Part shown: positions 22,826 through 33,867 of the stretch, one piece after another
Numbering within the stretch: the first letter of the stretch is position 1
How the letters are laid out: each line of letters starts with the position of its first letter
Source: Patiria miniata
Taxonomy: Eukaryota > Echinodermata > Asteroidea > Valvatida > Asterinidae
Direction: 5' to 3'
DNA: 64,000 bases
Assembly (NCBI RefSeq): GCF_015706575.1
Contig: NW_024037048.1
Span: 11,425,512 to 11,489,511, forward strand
The notes under the pieces: generated by a model
Seen by the model: the letters and a program-made list of their open reading frames with translations, nothing else
What the model was told of the DNA's origin: nothing
Database searches by the model: none
Program-made: the position numbers and the translations under genes

Positions 22826-23940
22826 ATTAAAGTAATAACCATTTCTGTACACGACAAAGACATTACCAAAGGTAAAAATAGTGTGACGTCATCATTAAAT
22901 TATTATATTAAATTACCAGCGATTTAAGGTCAAAACTTTACAAGGAATTTCATCTTTACCTGTTAAACTGATTAAAGTGCCTTGTTCACTTCGCCTTTAG
23001 TGATTGCAAACACCTCAATAGTTTTCCTGTCGTTTCTAGTATATTGCATAGAGTGTAGCCCAGACCTATTTTTTTCATTAGCCTAGAGCAAAACTGTATT
23101 GTGCCAATGCAAAAACAAAAAAGGCAGATAAACGTGTACTTGCATTGGCAGAAAATTAATGCTAAAATTAATATACCATACAGTGCAGCCAGGAGCCAGT
23201 TTTTTGTTAGCTCAGAGCACAGAGAAAGAAAGAAAGAAAGAAATACATGTTTTTAGACGATAAACATATGTTGTATAGACTCCAAGGACGTTAGAGGCTC
23301 CGTCAAACCCAACTTGGTAGTCTGCCGATACTGTCCTATTTTTGAGTAGCCATATGGATAGCGCGAAAAACGCGCTTCAAAAATCTAGAGCAGATCTTCC
23401 TTGAACATCTTATTTCTTTATTCATTTATTTATTATACATCTTTAGACTTTAATATGATAGCTGAACAGAAGCTGTCGTCGATATACAAAATAACACACT
23501 GCCATAGACGATTTGTATATCCATACTCCCTGTAATCAATAACAGCGAGCAAGATAACACATTTCACTCAACAAATAACAACATTATTTTTAAAAAAAAT
23601 ATGAAGGTACAGGTACTATACAACTATCGGTACCAAGATAAAAACGTAAAATAAAAACAGTTGCATCAAGAGGGCAAGTAAATACAGTTTAAACAGATAT
23701 TATCAATTGACGTTGGCACCTTAAAACCAAACAGACTATGTGGACAAGAGAACTCTGAAAGACATTAACGAGAGACGTGACGATACGAAACAAGACAATA
23801 CCAGACCATACCAGACACGACCAGACCAGACCAGACCAGATGAAACGAGACGACACGAGACTAGAACATACCAGACGAGAAGAGACGAGAACAAACGAGA
23901 CAAGACGAAACGAACTTAAAGGAATACATTTATTTTTTTA
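22826..23940 (+). repeat. ~1.35 kb tandem unit 5, axis-proximal and diverged
   Basis: Begins like the other units but diverges from ~23,180. It has an (AGAA)n patch at ~23,221-23,241 and retains the full pentamer tract at ~23,768-23,925 that is collapsed in units 1-4. It ends at the palindrome axis. Confidence 0.85.
23768..23925. repeat. AGACG/AGACC pentamer tract next to the axis
   Basis: Imperfect AGACC/AGACG/AGACA words, including a cleaner CCAGACCAGACC run near 23,820. It is followed by the 'gaacttaaagg' junction seen at the other tracts. Confidence 0.85.
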
Positions 23941-24682
23941 GATGATCAGCACAATTATGCAGGTTTTTTCCTAAACGGTATGTTATTAACTTGTAAGCGT
24001 CAATATGTGTCGATCCTCATCCGAAATGGTGCATATTACTCTGACGTTATGATTGCGTCATCAGGTGTCAAATTACAAGTGATTTTATCTCAAAAAGTGA
24101 CCAAATACTTTCACCTTTAACTCTTGAACTAAATAATCAATGATGGATAGACCATTAATTGTCTAAACAAATGTTGTCTTGTACGTTAACTCGCTTGACT
24201 TCCGGGTGTACCGGGCGGTCAAAGTTAGGTGAATTCACAATGACTACATTAGCCTGAAATCTACACAAAGCAAAATTTCTTCCGAAGGGTTTAAGGTGTG
24301 ATCACAAAACCTTGTACATATTACGACGATGTTATACATTTTGTTACGTTATCATGACGTCATAAGGTATCAAATTACAAGCGATTTGAGGGCAAATTTT
24401 GACAAAATAGTTTGCGCTATATCTTTTGAACTAAATAGAATATCGTGTTTGTTTATCGTGACGTTGTAAACAATGCCGTGAGAAATATTTCGTTTCCCGG
24501 ACACAAAACCGCTTGACTTTTACTTCTGGTGTTACTGGATATGCAATAAAAACTTAACACAAATCAAAAACACCTCTCACAATTCTCACACCAAGGGGCG
24601 CCAACATGCGGCAAGTCAAAGTTAGTTGAACATTTCGATTTAAAACCCATTTCTATAAATATATTAACAAAATTGACCATAA
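23941..24682. other. Axis of the giant palindrome
   Basis: Unit landmarks appear in plus orientation left of ~23,940. To the right they are reversed: the reverse complement of the unit block with ATTACAAGCGATTTGAGG lies near 24,375, and AAGGGGCGCCAACATGCGGC (inverted GCCGCATGTTGGCGCCCC) near 24,594. A ~290 base near-duplication (around 24,050 and 24,340) lies within. No gene. Confidence 0.75.
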
Positions 24683-24690
24683 ATAATCTT
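24683..24690. other. Target-site duplication of hAT element, left
   Basis: ATAATCTT, repeated exactly at 26,518-26,525. Uninterrupted unit copies contain a single ATAATCTT at this position in reverse complement (for example AAGATTATGTAGGG near 19,752), giving the empty site. Confidence 0.9.
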
Positions 24691-24700
24691 CAGTGTTGGA

Positions 24701-24800
24701 GGTCTCGGCCTCGGAGGTGCAAGGCCTCGGCCTTGGCCTCGGCCTCGGAGCCTTCCGGCCTCGGCGAATCGGTCGAGGCCGGCTCGAGGCCGCCCATTTT
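24701..24800. repeat. GGCCTCGG array, left subterminal
   Basis: Irregular GGCCTCGGCCTT/GGCCTCGG words, GC-rich, ending with reverse-oriented GAGGCCG words. Open frames through it are artefacts. Confidence 0.85.
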
Positions 24801-25549
24801 GATGTGTTTTCTATTCTAATTAATTTTAATTTTTTACCGTATCAAATCCTCGAGATTCTGCCGCAGTGGGTTCCGTGAAACGAACGCATATACAATGTAC
24901 GCACGAATGAACTGGAAATGGTTGCATTGAACGTACTCACGTACGTAGCATCTTCGCCTAGCCTGCGCTTCAGCTTTCCACGTGCGTGCAAGCGTTACGA
25001 CTGTTACCTCGTGCCAGACTACATAAGTCTGGCACCAATCCCATTTGCGTACAATAACATGTGGTAGTAGACTAGTCTGGTTGCAGTGTTGTACAAAATT
25101 TTCTAGTTTCGCCTCTGTACCCCGACCTTTAAAAATGATTTGCGGCAAGGTGCGGCAAGCTTAATAATTTCTTTTCATAGGCCACTGTTTCAGTGAAAGT
25201 TTGAACTTTCTGGGTACGATCGAGTGTACAAGTCCGTTCCATTTTTTTTTCATAAAGATATGATAAAAACAATTACGATTTATCAAGTAGATTTTATTTT
25301 TACACGGTGATTTAAATGAAAGTTCCGGCTCACACGGTAATGTTTGGCGCAAACGGTCGATATGGAAAGCGCGATTTCAGAATTCGTTTTTCCATCCAAA
25401 TGAATGCAAAGTTCTGAATGAATGTTTTAATAATAGGAGTCAGTATTCCTCGTGGTACCAGGATACTTTTTTTGTATTTTTAGAGCCATGTTGATACTTA
25501 TTACATGAATAAGCACGGTTTGAAATTGACTAATTTTGCGTGGTTACAG

Positions 25550-25672
25550 ATATACGGCCAAAACCTCTGGACTCCCTACCTCTTGCCATGATCTTAAAAT
25601 TCTTCGAAGCCATTGGATTCAAATCGGATGATCCGAGAATTCATGGTCATTTTGATGAACTGAGTGATATCA
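25550..25672 (+). pseudogene. Captured exon fragment resembling glutaminase
   Basis: A putative acceptor (GCGTGGTTACAG) precedes a frame reading DIRPKPLDSLPLAMI, then FFEAIGFKSDDPRI and HGHFDELSDI. The pattern A-(I/T)-G-(F/L/I)-x-x-x-DPR-(I/L) followed by D-x-L resembles the N-terminal EF-hand-like helical region of kidney-type glutaminase, where a similar block precedes the catalytic domain. I have only memory of the family to compare with. The coding-like segment ends where core transposon sequence resumes (TGCACGCATGTTCCG), with no donor. It looks like an exon edge plus intron copied into a hAT element. Confidence 0.4.
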
Positions 25673-26355
25673 TGCACGCATGTTCCGTGTTGCCGTGTTG
25701 TTTGGAGCGGGATTGGCCATTGCCAGACTTTGTCTGGTACCGCGGTATTAACAGTGATAAAGCGTGGACACTTATTCCGTTGTGTGGAGCGGGATTAGAA
25801 CTATGCTTTGCCCGTGCGCAACGGCTGGCCGTCTGGCATTGTCTGGTCGCATCGCGGTGTTTGCTCGGCGCGCGCCTGGACAGTGCGAAGGTCGGGGGGG
25901 GGTCGTAACTTTTTGGTTATGAGTGGTAAAAACCTGATTCAAAAATCAAGTTGTTGTTTATTTAATGGGATTCCTATGATATTAAGCATTTTGGTAGGTT
26001 TTGAAAATAAGATTTATAAAACATGCTAAAAGTAAATAATGTAAATCTTACAGAATAGAAACTCAAAATGTGGCCATTTAAATTGTTGTATCTCCAAAGG
26101 GAAAACACCTATGAGCCTGATTCAAACGCCATTGATTTTGTTGTGTAATTTGCTTTCAGTGATACAAAACTTGAGATTTCGTTCTTTAAAAAATAAAATT
26201 CGCCGGACTCCCTACAAGAGGAAACCCACTCCATCTGTAAATTTGTAGGCCAGGCACTCCAAAACTCAGTAAATTCAACTAAAAAGATGTTAAAACTCCA
26301 ATATAATCTTAGTCTTGTGTTAGTGATTTATATTTTATTACGTATTTTGATAGCT

Positions 26356-26512
26356 GGCCTCGGCCTCGGCCTTGGCCTCGGAGGTGGTGGCCTCGGCCTT
26401 GGCCTTGGCCTCGCGGTTGTGGCCTCGGCCTCGGCCTTGGCCTCGGAAGTTGTGGCCTCGGCCTTGGCCTCGGCCTTGGCCTCGGCCTCGGAGGTTGTGG
26501 CCTCGACTACAA
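26356..26512. repeat. GGCCTCGG array, right subterminal
   Basis: About a dozen GGCCTCGGCCTT/GGCCTCGG words, interrupted by GGAGGTTGTGG-like joints. Direct, not inverted, relative to most of the left array. Confidence 0.9.
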
Positions 26513-26525
26513 CACTGATAATCTT

Positions 26526-27605
26526 TGTATAACCACACATAACTATGTAATCTTTCCTAATCGTGACGTCATGAGACAGGAGGTGATTTTATGGTAATTT
26601 TGAGAATGCTCAGTTTTCTTCCCTATAAGTTTGTTTTGTCTTGTCTCGTTTTGTCTCGTCTCTTCTGTTCTGGTCTGGTCTGGTTCGGCCTGGTCTCGTC
26701 TTGTTTCGTGTCGTCTCGTCTCTCGTTATTGTCTTTCAGCGTTTTCTTGTCTAAATAGTCTGTCTATTTGGTCTTTAAGATGTCAACGTCAATTAATAAT
26801 CTTTAAATATGTATTTACTTGTCCCAGTAATGCAACTGTTTTGATTTTAACGCATCGTACCTGTACCTTCATTATTATTTTTTTTAATATTGTTATTTGT
26901 TGAGTGAAATGTGTTATCTTGCTGCTTATTGATTATTTGGAGTCAGAATATACAAATCTTCTATAACAGTTTGTTATTTTGTATCTCTACAGCAGCCCCT
27001 GTTCAACTATCATATTCATTCCGAAATTAATAAATAAATAAATGAATAAACTGTTCAAGGAAGACCTGCTGTAGGTTTTTGAAGCGCGTTTCTCTTGCTA
27101 CGCACATGGCTACTTAAAAATAGGAGAGTATCGGTAGACTACCGTGTTGGATTTGACGTAGCCTTTAACGTCCTTGGAGTTTATACAACATATGTTTATC
27201 GTCTAAAAATACATGCATATTTTTTTTTTTTTTGGTGGTCTTTGCATGGGCATAATATTTTGTCTCTGAGCTAACGAATTAATGGTTCCTGGCTAGACTG
27301 TACGGTGTATTCATTTTTTTAGTATCAATTTCCTGCCAATGCTACCTATGGTAACCTCTTTCACAAATACACGTTTATCTGTCTTTTTTTGTCTTCGCAT
27401 AAGCACAATACAGTTTTACTGTTGGCTAACGAAGGAATAGGTTTTGGCTACACTCAAGGCAATGTACTAGAAATGACAGGAAAACTAGTGAGGCGATTGC
27501 AATCACTAATGGTGAAATGAAAAGGGTCTGTTCTGGTATTGTCTCCTTTTGTCACGTCTCTTCTCGTTTTGTCTGATCTGGTCTGGTCTGGTCTTGTCTA
27601 GACTT
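26526..27605 (-). repeat. ~1.35 kb unit, inverted copy in right half
   Basis: The same landmarks as the left-half units in reverse complement: CGTGACGTCATGAG near 26,562, pentamer tract (as CTGGTCTGGTC/TCTCGTC) at ~26,628-26,745, 'gttcaactatcatatt' near 27,001, and GATTGCAATCACTAATGG near 27,494. A second pentamer patch lies at ~27,540-27,600. Confidence 0.85.
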
Positions 27606-28339
27606 GGTCAAGGCAAGCAATTGGCAGCATATCTTCGCTAGTCAGTGCATTAACAAATACAGCGCAAACAGCGACCTCATGCGGCCACTATTTTGCAAAT
27701 CATTTGGATTCAGACGAACTGCTTGGTCCAATCGTCCATGTGAGGTTTTTGGGTTGGTTCCCATTATGCTTATAGCCTAATAAGCTGACCTGAAAAGTGG
27801 TTTTCTCATTAGCTGATGGTTGCTTTGTATTTACGACGGTTGCGGTACTTACGACTGACCCTGTACTGTGCCCACACGTCGTGAGTTGATGTCTAACATT
27901 GCACACAGCACCAATGCACATAAAATGTGGCTTCTGACACATCTGTATTCGCATGATTGGTCAACGTCAATTCATAAACTGTTTAAACTGTATTTACTTG
28001 TCCCTTAAATTCAATTGTTCTTATTATAATGGCTTCATCTTGGTACCAATAGTTATATCGTACTTGTACCTTTATTTCGTTTTAATATTGCTATTTATTA
28101 GTGAAATGTGTTGTCCTGTTTTTTTGTCGACATGGAGCCTGGATATACACATTGTCTGGTGATAGTTTGTGTGTGTCTGGGTGCGTGTGTAAACACCGGC
28201 AACTGTGGACTAAGGACAAAAGGGTTAGGGCACAAACAAAGGGTCCACGATCTCAAATCGTGTACAACACCAATGAGAGCCGTAGCAAATTAGGGTAAAT
28301 ATAAAGGAATGAGGATTAGGGACAATGGGGCGTCCACGG
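27606..28339. other. No gene recognised; part diverged unit
   Basis: 27,606-27,950 has an 84-codon minus-strand frame (27,700-27,954) with no recognised domain, and no match to the unit. 27,955-28,110 again resembles the inverted unit ('tgtatttacttgtccc' and 'cttggtaccaatagttatatcgtac' motifs). The rest is unassigned. Confidence 0.45.
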
Positions 28340-28680
28340 TTGCTGGTGTACAAGCATTACATACGCTGTGTGGACTCCCAAACAAAATAGGTCCACCAAA
28401 AAACAGGTAGCAGCGACGTTGTTTGGACTTGTGCCCACGTCCACACAATGTTTCCCAATTTCTGGAAAACAGGTTAAGAGGCATTTTGGGGTTCGGTTTA
28501 TCCGTGGCAGAATGAAGAGAAACACTAAAGGGAATCATAGAAAAAAATGGGTTGAAAGAGTTTTCACAGTTTGAGAAAAATGAGTTTTTCACAGGTTTTT
28601 CTTAACTACACGAAAAGCAATGGAAAGTCCACACGAGGTATGTAACATAGGTCTGGGTGTTTACACACGTGGGTGTATTT
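28340..28680 (+). repeat. Dispersed repeat, GTCCACAC type (copy 1)
   Basis: About 340 bases close to 59,780-60,115 in the same orientation. Shared blocks include 'tttctggaaaacaggtt', 'aatgaagagaaacactaaaggg', 'gagttttcacagtttgag' and 'actacacgaaaag'. Short minus-strand frames in both copies are non-coding shadows. The family is not identified. Confidence 0.85.
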
Positions 28681-28937
28681 CCATGACAGCCCCTGTTCAA
28701 TTATCGTATTAATGTCTAAAGATGTATACTAAATACACAACTACGTAAAGCGCGTTTCTCGCGCTACCCATATATGGCTACATTAAGTAATATAGTATCG
28801 TTGGACTTCCACGTGGAGTTTTACGGAGCCTCTAACGTCGTTGGAGATTATGCAACATATGATTATAATATAAAAAATAATTGTTTTTATTTCTTTCGTT
28901 AATATCTTTGCATGGGCATAATACTCAGAGTTAAATT
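28681..28937 (-). repeat. Inverted ~1.35 kb unit fragment
   Basis: Reverse complement of the unit from 'aacaggggatg' through 'gaaacgcgcttc' to 'cagagcacaa' blocks: GAAACGCGCTTC appears as AAGCGCGTTTCTC near 28,747. It is cut by the SINE at 28,938. Confidence 0.8.
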
Positions 28938-29343
28938 GTGTAGGCGCGGTGGTCCAATGGTTACGGTGTTCGACTCGTGTGCCATGGTACATGGGTTCGA
29001 ATCCTGACCGTGGGAACCGTGGTGCTTGTGCTCTTGAGCAATGCACTTTACCATTATTGCTTCGTCCTTCGGATGGGACGTAAACAGTAGGTCCTGTGTG
29101 TTGCGTAAAGCACGTTTCAGAACCCAGTATCACTTGTCGCTAAAAAAGAAGGGGTTTGCCGCGACGTTTCTGGCAGTGGCAGCAATAATATTATGTGCTT
29201 CGGCACCTAGCAAAAAAGGTGCTACATAATGGGTCTCACAATGTGCATATACTTCATTTACCTGTCTTGAATTGCATTCTCCCCCAGCGATTTATATCCT
29301 TTGGAATAGGCGCTATATAAATACGGTTATTATTATTTATTAT
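28938..29343 (+). mobile_element. tRNA-derived SINE
   Basis: The head has RNA polymerase III promoter boxes: an A-box-like TGGTCCAATGGTTACGG (28,951 onward) and a perfect B box GGTTCGAATCC (~28,995). A conserved body follows ('cttcggatgggacgtaaa', 'gtaggtcctgtgtg', AGCAATGCACTTTACC). The tail ends in GGCGCTATATAAATACGG and a (TTA)n run. The combination marks a SINE mobilised by a LINE in trans. The body is of a type common in marine invertebrates. Exact duplication at the ends was not resolved. Confidence 0.9.
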
Positions 29344-29384
29344 ATCGCTTGACGGATAAATAGTTAATGAACCTAAGAGTGACG

Positions 29385-29555
29385 CCCATTATTTGGCCCC
29401 TTCTTTGGGGGCCCCAGAGGCCACATGCAGCAGGGGGTCCCTTGTAAACATCCATATCTGAATATATTTGGTTACACAAACTATGTCTCTGTGCTCGGAT
29501 ATGGTGCCTTGCTCGTTTGACCAAAATGCTCTGGGCTGCCGCTCTAGTATACAAG
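29385..29555 (+). repeat. ATTTGGCCCCTTCTTT repeat (copy 1)
   Basis: About 170 bases repeated in the same orientation at 31,335-31,480. Shared blocks are 'atttggccccttcttt', 'gccacatgcag', 'catccatatctgaatat', 'tctgtgctcggata' and 'gggctgccgctcta'. Confidence 0.85.
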
Positions 29556-29559
29556 ATAT

Positions 29560-30265
29560 AACAGGAAACAAGTGAGGTGATTGCAATCGTTTATGTCGAT
29601 ATGCACAGGGTTCTTCATTCAGTTTAAAAGTTAAAGATGAAAGTAATTGTATATTTGCGACCTCAAACTGCTGGAAAATTAATACAATAACAGTTTTTCA
29701 GCGATTCAATTTCACAAATATACAAATATTTTCATCTTTATGATGTTACGATGACGTCACACTGTTTGTCAACATAGTTGGTAAGGTCTTTGTCGTGTAC
29801 GGAAATGGTTCGTCTTTTACTTCTAGGGCTACCAGAGAGTAAACGTTAGGTGAAACAAAAATATAGACATGAGCCTCAAGGCATCTAAACATTAATGTAT
29901 TTATTTTTTCTCTTTGTCTTTGCATGGGCATAATACAATTGTGCTCTGAGCTAAGGAACAAATGGTTCCAGGCTAAACTGTACGTATATCAATTTTCAGC
30001 ATTAAGTTTCTGCATATGCAACATATGCTTGTTTTCTAAAAATATTTGTATATGCTTTTTGGTCTTTTCACTGACAAGGCGAATTCTGCTCTGAGCTTAC
30101 GAAAGAATGGTTCGTGTCTTAACTTTACGGTATATAACTATTTAGCTTTATTGTTCTGCATATGAAACATATGCTTATCTTTTACAAATACGTTTTTTTT
30201 CCCTGACTTGTGTTTGCATTACATGCTAAGTTTCGTGCATTAGTTACAATATGTGTTCAATTATA
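29560..30265 (-). repeat. Inverted ~1.35 kb unit, with internal sub-repeats
   Basis: Reverse-oriented unit landmarks: ACGATGACGTCACACT near 29,748, 'gtctttgtcgtgtacggaaatgg' near 29,788, and 'tgctctgagctaaggaa' near 29,942. From 29,880 to 30,240 a ~145 base sub-block ('gctctgagcttac...ctgcatatgaaacatatgctta') is repeated about three times. Confidence 0.8.
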
Positions 30266-30269
30266 AAAA

Positions 30270-31230
30270 CTATTTGACTTTAACTGCCATGCACTGCTGC
30301 CCATTAAAATTCAATTCCATCTTCAGCCCAATCTTTAAAACTGTTGTAAACTACTGTTCTTTGACTAGTCGTCTCCTGCTACCTGTGTGTTTCACATAAC
30401 ATTAAATTTCATTTAAAGTCGGCACTCGCATGCGCACTCTTATGTGCATTATATTAGGCCTACCTGTTATGTGGCAAAGGTGTGCTCTATTTTCATAAAA
30501 TTGGTTTCAAAATAACTAAAATACATCAGCATGTCAGAGAAACTTGGCACAATTAAAACAAACGCATTGTGACAGTATAGGCGAAAATGTTTACGGAGGA
30601 GGTGGCGGCCACGATCCCTCCGCCCTTTTCACAGCGCTCTTAAGTTAATTTGTCTTACCTAAAATCACTCTTAAGATACATCTTACCAAGGCATCAATAA
30701 AAACTGGTTTTTATTTTCTTATTCTCAATGTTGAAATGCATCTGTGAAGTTTCAATTCGATCTGGTAGTCGCCACTTCCATGCACGCTTACATGGACATG
30801 TGCATACGTGTACGTTATCAATAGGAAACGTTCACTTTTAGGGCTACCCGCTGTGGAAAATGGACATTTAGTGACAAAAGTATTCCTACTTTCATAAAAC
30901 TGGTATCAGAATAAGTGTAAGACTTTAGCACACCTGTCAGAAAAATTTAGCATGACTTGAAAAGTGCATTGCGACGTCATCAGCGAAACATTTTAATGCA
31001 CGGAGGGGGTGGCGGCCATGCCCCCCTTGCCTTCGGGCTATTGAGTTAATTAATCTTACCTGAAATCACTCTTGAGTTACATTTAATTTTCTACAAGTGC
31101 TAAGGCATAAATATAAACTGGTTTCATTTTCCTCTTTATCGTCACGTTGCGAGTGTATCAGCGAGAAAAAAAGGAGGAAGTGACGGCTACCCTGATCCAT
31201 CCACTGGGTCATCTTTTGGGGGTCTGGCGG
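30270..31230. repeat. ~408 bp tandem repeat, two and a half copies
   Basis: Two long copies: GGAGGAGGTGGCGGCCACGA near 30,595 and CGGAGGGGGTGGCGGCCATG near 31,003. Other repeated blocks are 'ttaatttgtcttacctaaaatcactctt' and 'tttcataaaattggt'. A third partial copy lies near 31,171. No coding frame. Confidence 0.8.
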
Positions 31231-31334
31231 GCCTTATGCAGCAAATAATTTATTTCTGGCAATGGATATTATATAATTAGTAGAGAGTAATCGTTCATTT
31301 AAACTTTGATTTATGTGGTACCTCCAATGTTTGA

Positions 31335-31480
31335 TCCTGCCCAATATTTGGCCCCTTCTTTTTGGCCCCAGGGGCCACATGCAGTAGGGGGCCCCGGCAG
31401 ACATCCATATCTGAATATGTTAGGTTACAACTGTTTCTGTGCTCGGATACTGGTACCTTGTTGACCATATGGGCTGCCGC
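31335..31480 (+). repeat. ATTTGGCCCCTTCTTT repeat (copy 2)
   Basis: Partner of 29,385-29,555. It ends directly at a TCGTCTCG pentamer tract. Confidence 0.85.
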
Positions 31481-31484
31481 TCTA

Positions 31485-31645
31485 TATCGTCTCGTTTCGT
31501 TTGATCTGTTTTGGCTCGTCTCTCCCCGTCACGTCTGGTATGGTCTCGTCTCGTCTTTTTTTTTGTCTCGTCTCTTCTCGTTTCGTCTGGTCTGGTCTGG
31601 TGTCGTCTCGTCTGGTCTTGTCTCGTATGGTTTCGTCTCTCTTTA
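31485..31645. repeat. Inverted pentamer tract
   Basis: CTGGTCTGGTC/TCTCGTCTCG words, the complement of the AGACC/AGACG tracts in the left half. It joins the 'tctaagatgtcaacgtcaat' junction seen near 11,300 in reverse. Confidence 0.85.
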
Positions 31646-31699
31646 TTGTCTTTCGGAGGTCTCTTGTCTAATCAGTTTGTCTATTTGGTTTCTAAGATG

Positions 31700-33345
31700 T
31701 CAACGTCAATGTATAGTAAATGTATAACCCCAAAGGACGCTTTTTGTCCAAGTTTGCTGCAGCATCAGAAGGGGAAGAAGACGATTTAATTCAAAAGGTT
31801 CAATTCAAGTAATTTTGTCTCTAGTTTTCTTATAATATTTTAGCTCACCTTTATCCATCAATCACTTTAAAGCCTTGCCTAAAGGGAATATACATCATTT
31901 GTTTTTGCTGTAATTTTCAGAAATGGATAGATTGGTGGGTTAGTAATATAGCAAATATTCTTATACTAATTTTTTTTTGGAGTTTTGGGATTCGTAGATA
32001 CTATAAAAACAAAGAAAAAACAATCGTTTGAGAGTAGTCTGGTTCCCCAACTCCATTGAAGATTAAACAGAGCAATGTGTAGACGTTGGGGAATTGTAAT
32101 GTCAGGGAACCAGTCTAGTTGGCTTGTACCCTTCACACAGGTGTGTAATCAATTGAAACAAATGCGGACTAACTAAATATGGTAAATTGGGGCCAGTATT
32201 TAAAAAAAAAAACCTGTGGTGTTTTCTTTACATCGCTGGTCGACCAACCAGCGTTAGAAATTGATACAATTTTTTTTTCTTGAAGATGACAGTATACCAG
32301 GTGCCATGATTTTACAGGATGCTAATAGACTGTCATTCACAAACAGTCCAGTAAGGTATTTCATAATAATTTGGTGTTTTTATTTGTTGATGTTTCCAAA
32401 TGTTGTATTTTCCCTGTAATCTAACCTTCATAGGTACCGATGACAGTTTACCCATTCCGATTTGGCGAGATTTCCGTCATCTGGTTGGTTTTAAACGGTT
32501 AATCAAACACCAACTAGTTAAAAACTGGTTGAACAATTATTCGTGGCCAGTCACTCTCCTAATTATCTTCACTTCACACTTTGCGGGCACCCTTGCGTCT
32601 GAGCCAAATTTAACATTACGCGCCATGCGCGTGCCAATCTCCATAGGCTATTATGGAGATTGTGAGTACTATTCCCGCGAGGCACAAAATATGAACATAG
32701 AAAAAAAAGGTAAGTTCCACTAAACATGATGACTCGTTCATAGGTTACACGATCATCATATATATAGGGAACATTAAAATCGATATACCCGAATATCTAG
32801 TGTGTTAATCGTGAAACTAACTGGCGATATTAGTCAATTTTCATGAAACAAAAAAAAACCACGAATATAACAATGTGCTGTGTTTAACTCAAACACTATT
32901 TGTTTCAAAAGAGGGCGCAATACACAGTTTCAGTCAAGAAAAATACAAGGAGAATTTTATTCAACTTTCAGGAAACAAAAACAGCACACTTTTGTTGAGA
33001 CAATGATTAAAACAAATGTTTGAATAGAATTTAGATTACATCTCGTGATTGGTCATCATAGGTAATTAACAATGATCTCGAATTTGGAGAGGAATTGTAA
33101 AAAAAAATGTATATACCCGACAAATGTCTGTTAATCGCGAAAAAAATATCTGCAAAATTGTAGTCAACTTTCGTGAAAAAAAACTAGGTTTTCACAAATA
33201 ACTTAAGAAATATAGGTTGCATGATATTGACATTTTATATTGAATCTGTCAGATACAACAGTTTTATTGAATTTGGAGAGGAATTGTTAACTATTAACAT
33301 AACCGAAACAATATGTAACGTGTTAAGCAAAAAACACACAAGACG
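31700..33345. repeat. Right inner arm of giant inverted duplication
   Basis: Inverted partner of 4,310-5,400. It includes the GAGGGCGCAATACACAGTTT block (~32,910) matching GTGCGCCCTCTTTTG (~4,730), and the ACCCCAAAGGACGCTTTTTG block matching the sequence near 5,370. Extra sequence at ~31,890-32,430 has no left partner and no gene. Confidence 0.88.
32035..32117. repeat. Short foldback, TAGTCTGGTTCCC ends
   Basis: An 83-base segment with near-complementary ends (TAGTCTGGTTCCCC and GGGAACCAGTCTA) and an inner CCCCAACTCC / TTGGGGAATT pairing. It could be a tiny MITE or a structured remnant. Confidence 0.5.
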
Positions 33346-33399
33346 AATCTAAGCCCGTAAAAAAAAAACCCGCTTCTGATTACGCGTAGCGACTAAAAC

Positions 33400-33865
33400 A
33401 AGAAGTCTCGCAGACGTCCTGATGAAAAAGTCATCGGTGTGTATGCATGTGTGTACCTGATCTACATATAAAAGAGGACAGGACACAAAGAGGGAGAAGA
33501 AAGGATATTTTCAGTCCTCGTGCGTTGTGTCTTTTGTTCAAAACGGTCCTCTGTCGTAGGTTCGTGTGCTTAGTCTATGGAAGAGTATTATATTAAAGGG
33601 ACAAACGGAAAAAACAAAGCATTGTCCTCGGGAGTATAGTAATTCAAGAGTGTGTGTAGGGGGAGAAAAACGTCTTTATTAAGACATTGTGGTTTATTTT
33701 GCTTTGGTCACTGGGACGTATATGCGTCGTGTGTTTTGGCAGAATTTAGGTGGTATAGTGTTCGGATAAGGAGAGAGACGTCTTCATAAGACGTCGTTTA
33801 TATTCGGCAACGGCCGCTGTACTACACTCGACTAGATAACGACCGTAAAACGACGGCGTAAAAAC
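33400..33865. repeat. GACGTC-hairpin satellite, left part
   Basis: Degenerate tandem units ending in AACGACCGTAAAACGACG (33,838) with internal short palindromes such as AGACGTCTTCATAAGACGTC (33,777). It continues at 36,110-36,480 on the other side of the LINE. Left of ~33,640 the units are hard to recognise. Confidence 0.65.
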
Positions 33866-33867
33866 CC

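Larger units (their letters stand above)
24691..26517. mobile_element. Non-autonomous hAT-type transposon (~1.83 kb)
   Basis: Ends CAGTGTTGGAGGT and (reverse complemented) CAGTGTTGTAGTC, with an exact 8-bp duplication ATAATCTT, as in hAT elements. Inside each end is an array of GGCCTCGGCCTTGGCCTCGG words. The core (24,985-25,345 and 25,673-25,800) also occurs, rearranged, in the element at 46,810-48,742. Between them is a segment absent from that relative (25,350-25,672), read here as captured host DNA. There is no transposase, so movement would depend on an autonomous hAT elsewhere. Confidence 0.88.

Noticed and set aside
25808..26029. 73-codon frame after the captured exon, considered as a continuation of the glutaminase-like sequence.
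   Set aside because: It reads core transposon sequence shared with the 46.8 kb element and shows no similarity to the family.
26287..26540. Open frames of 66-81 codons in both strands across 26.3-26.5 kb.
   Set aside because: Translation of the GGCCTCGGCCTT array of the hAT element, giving Gly-Leu or Ala-Glu repeats.
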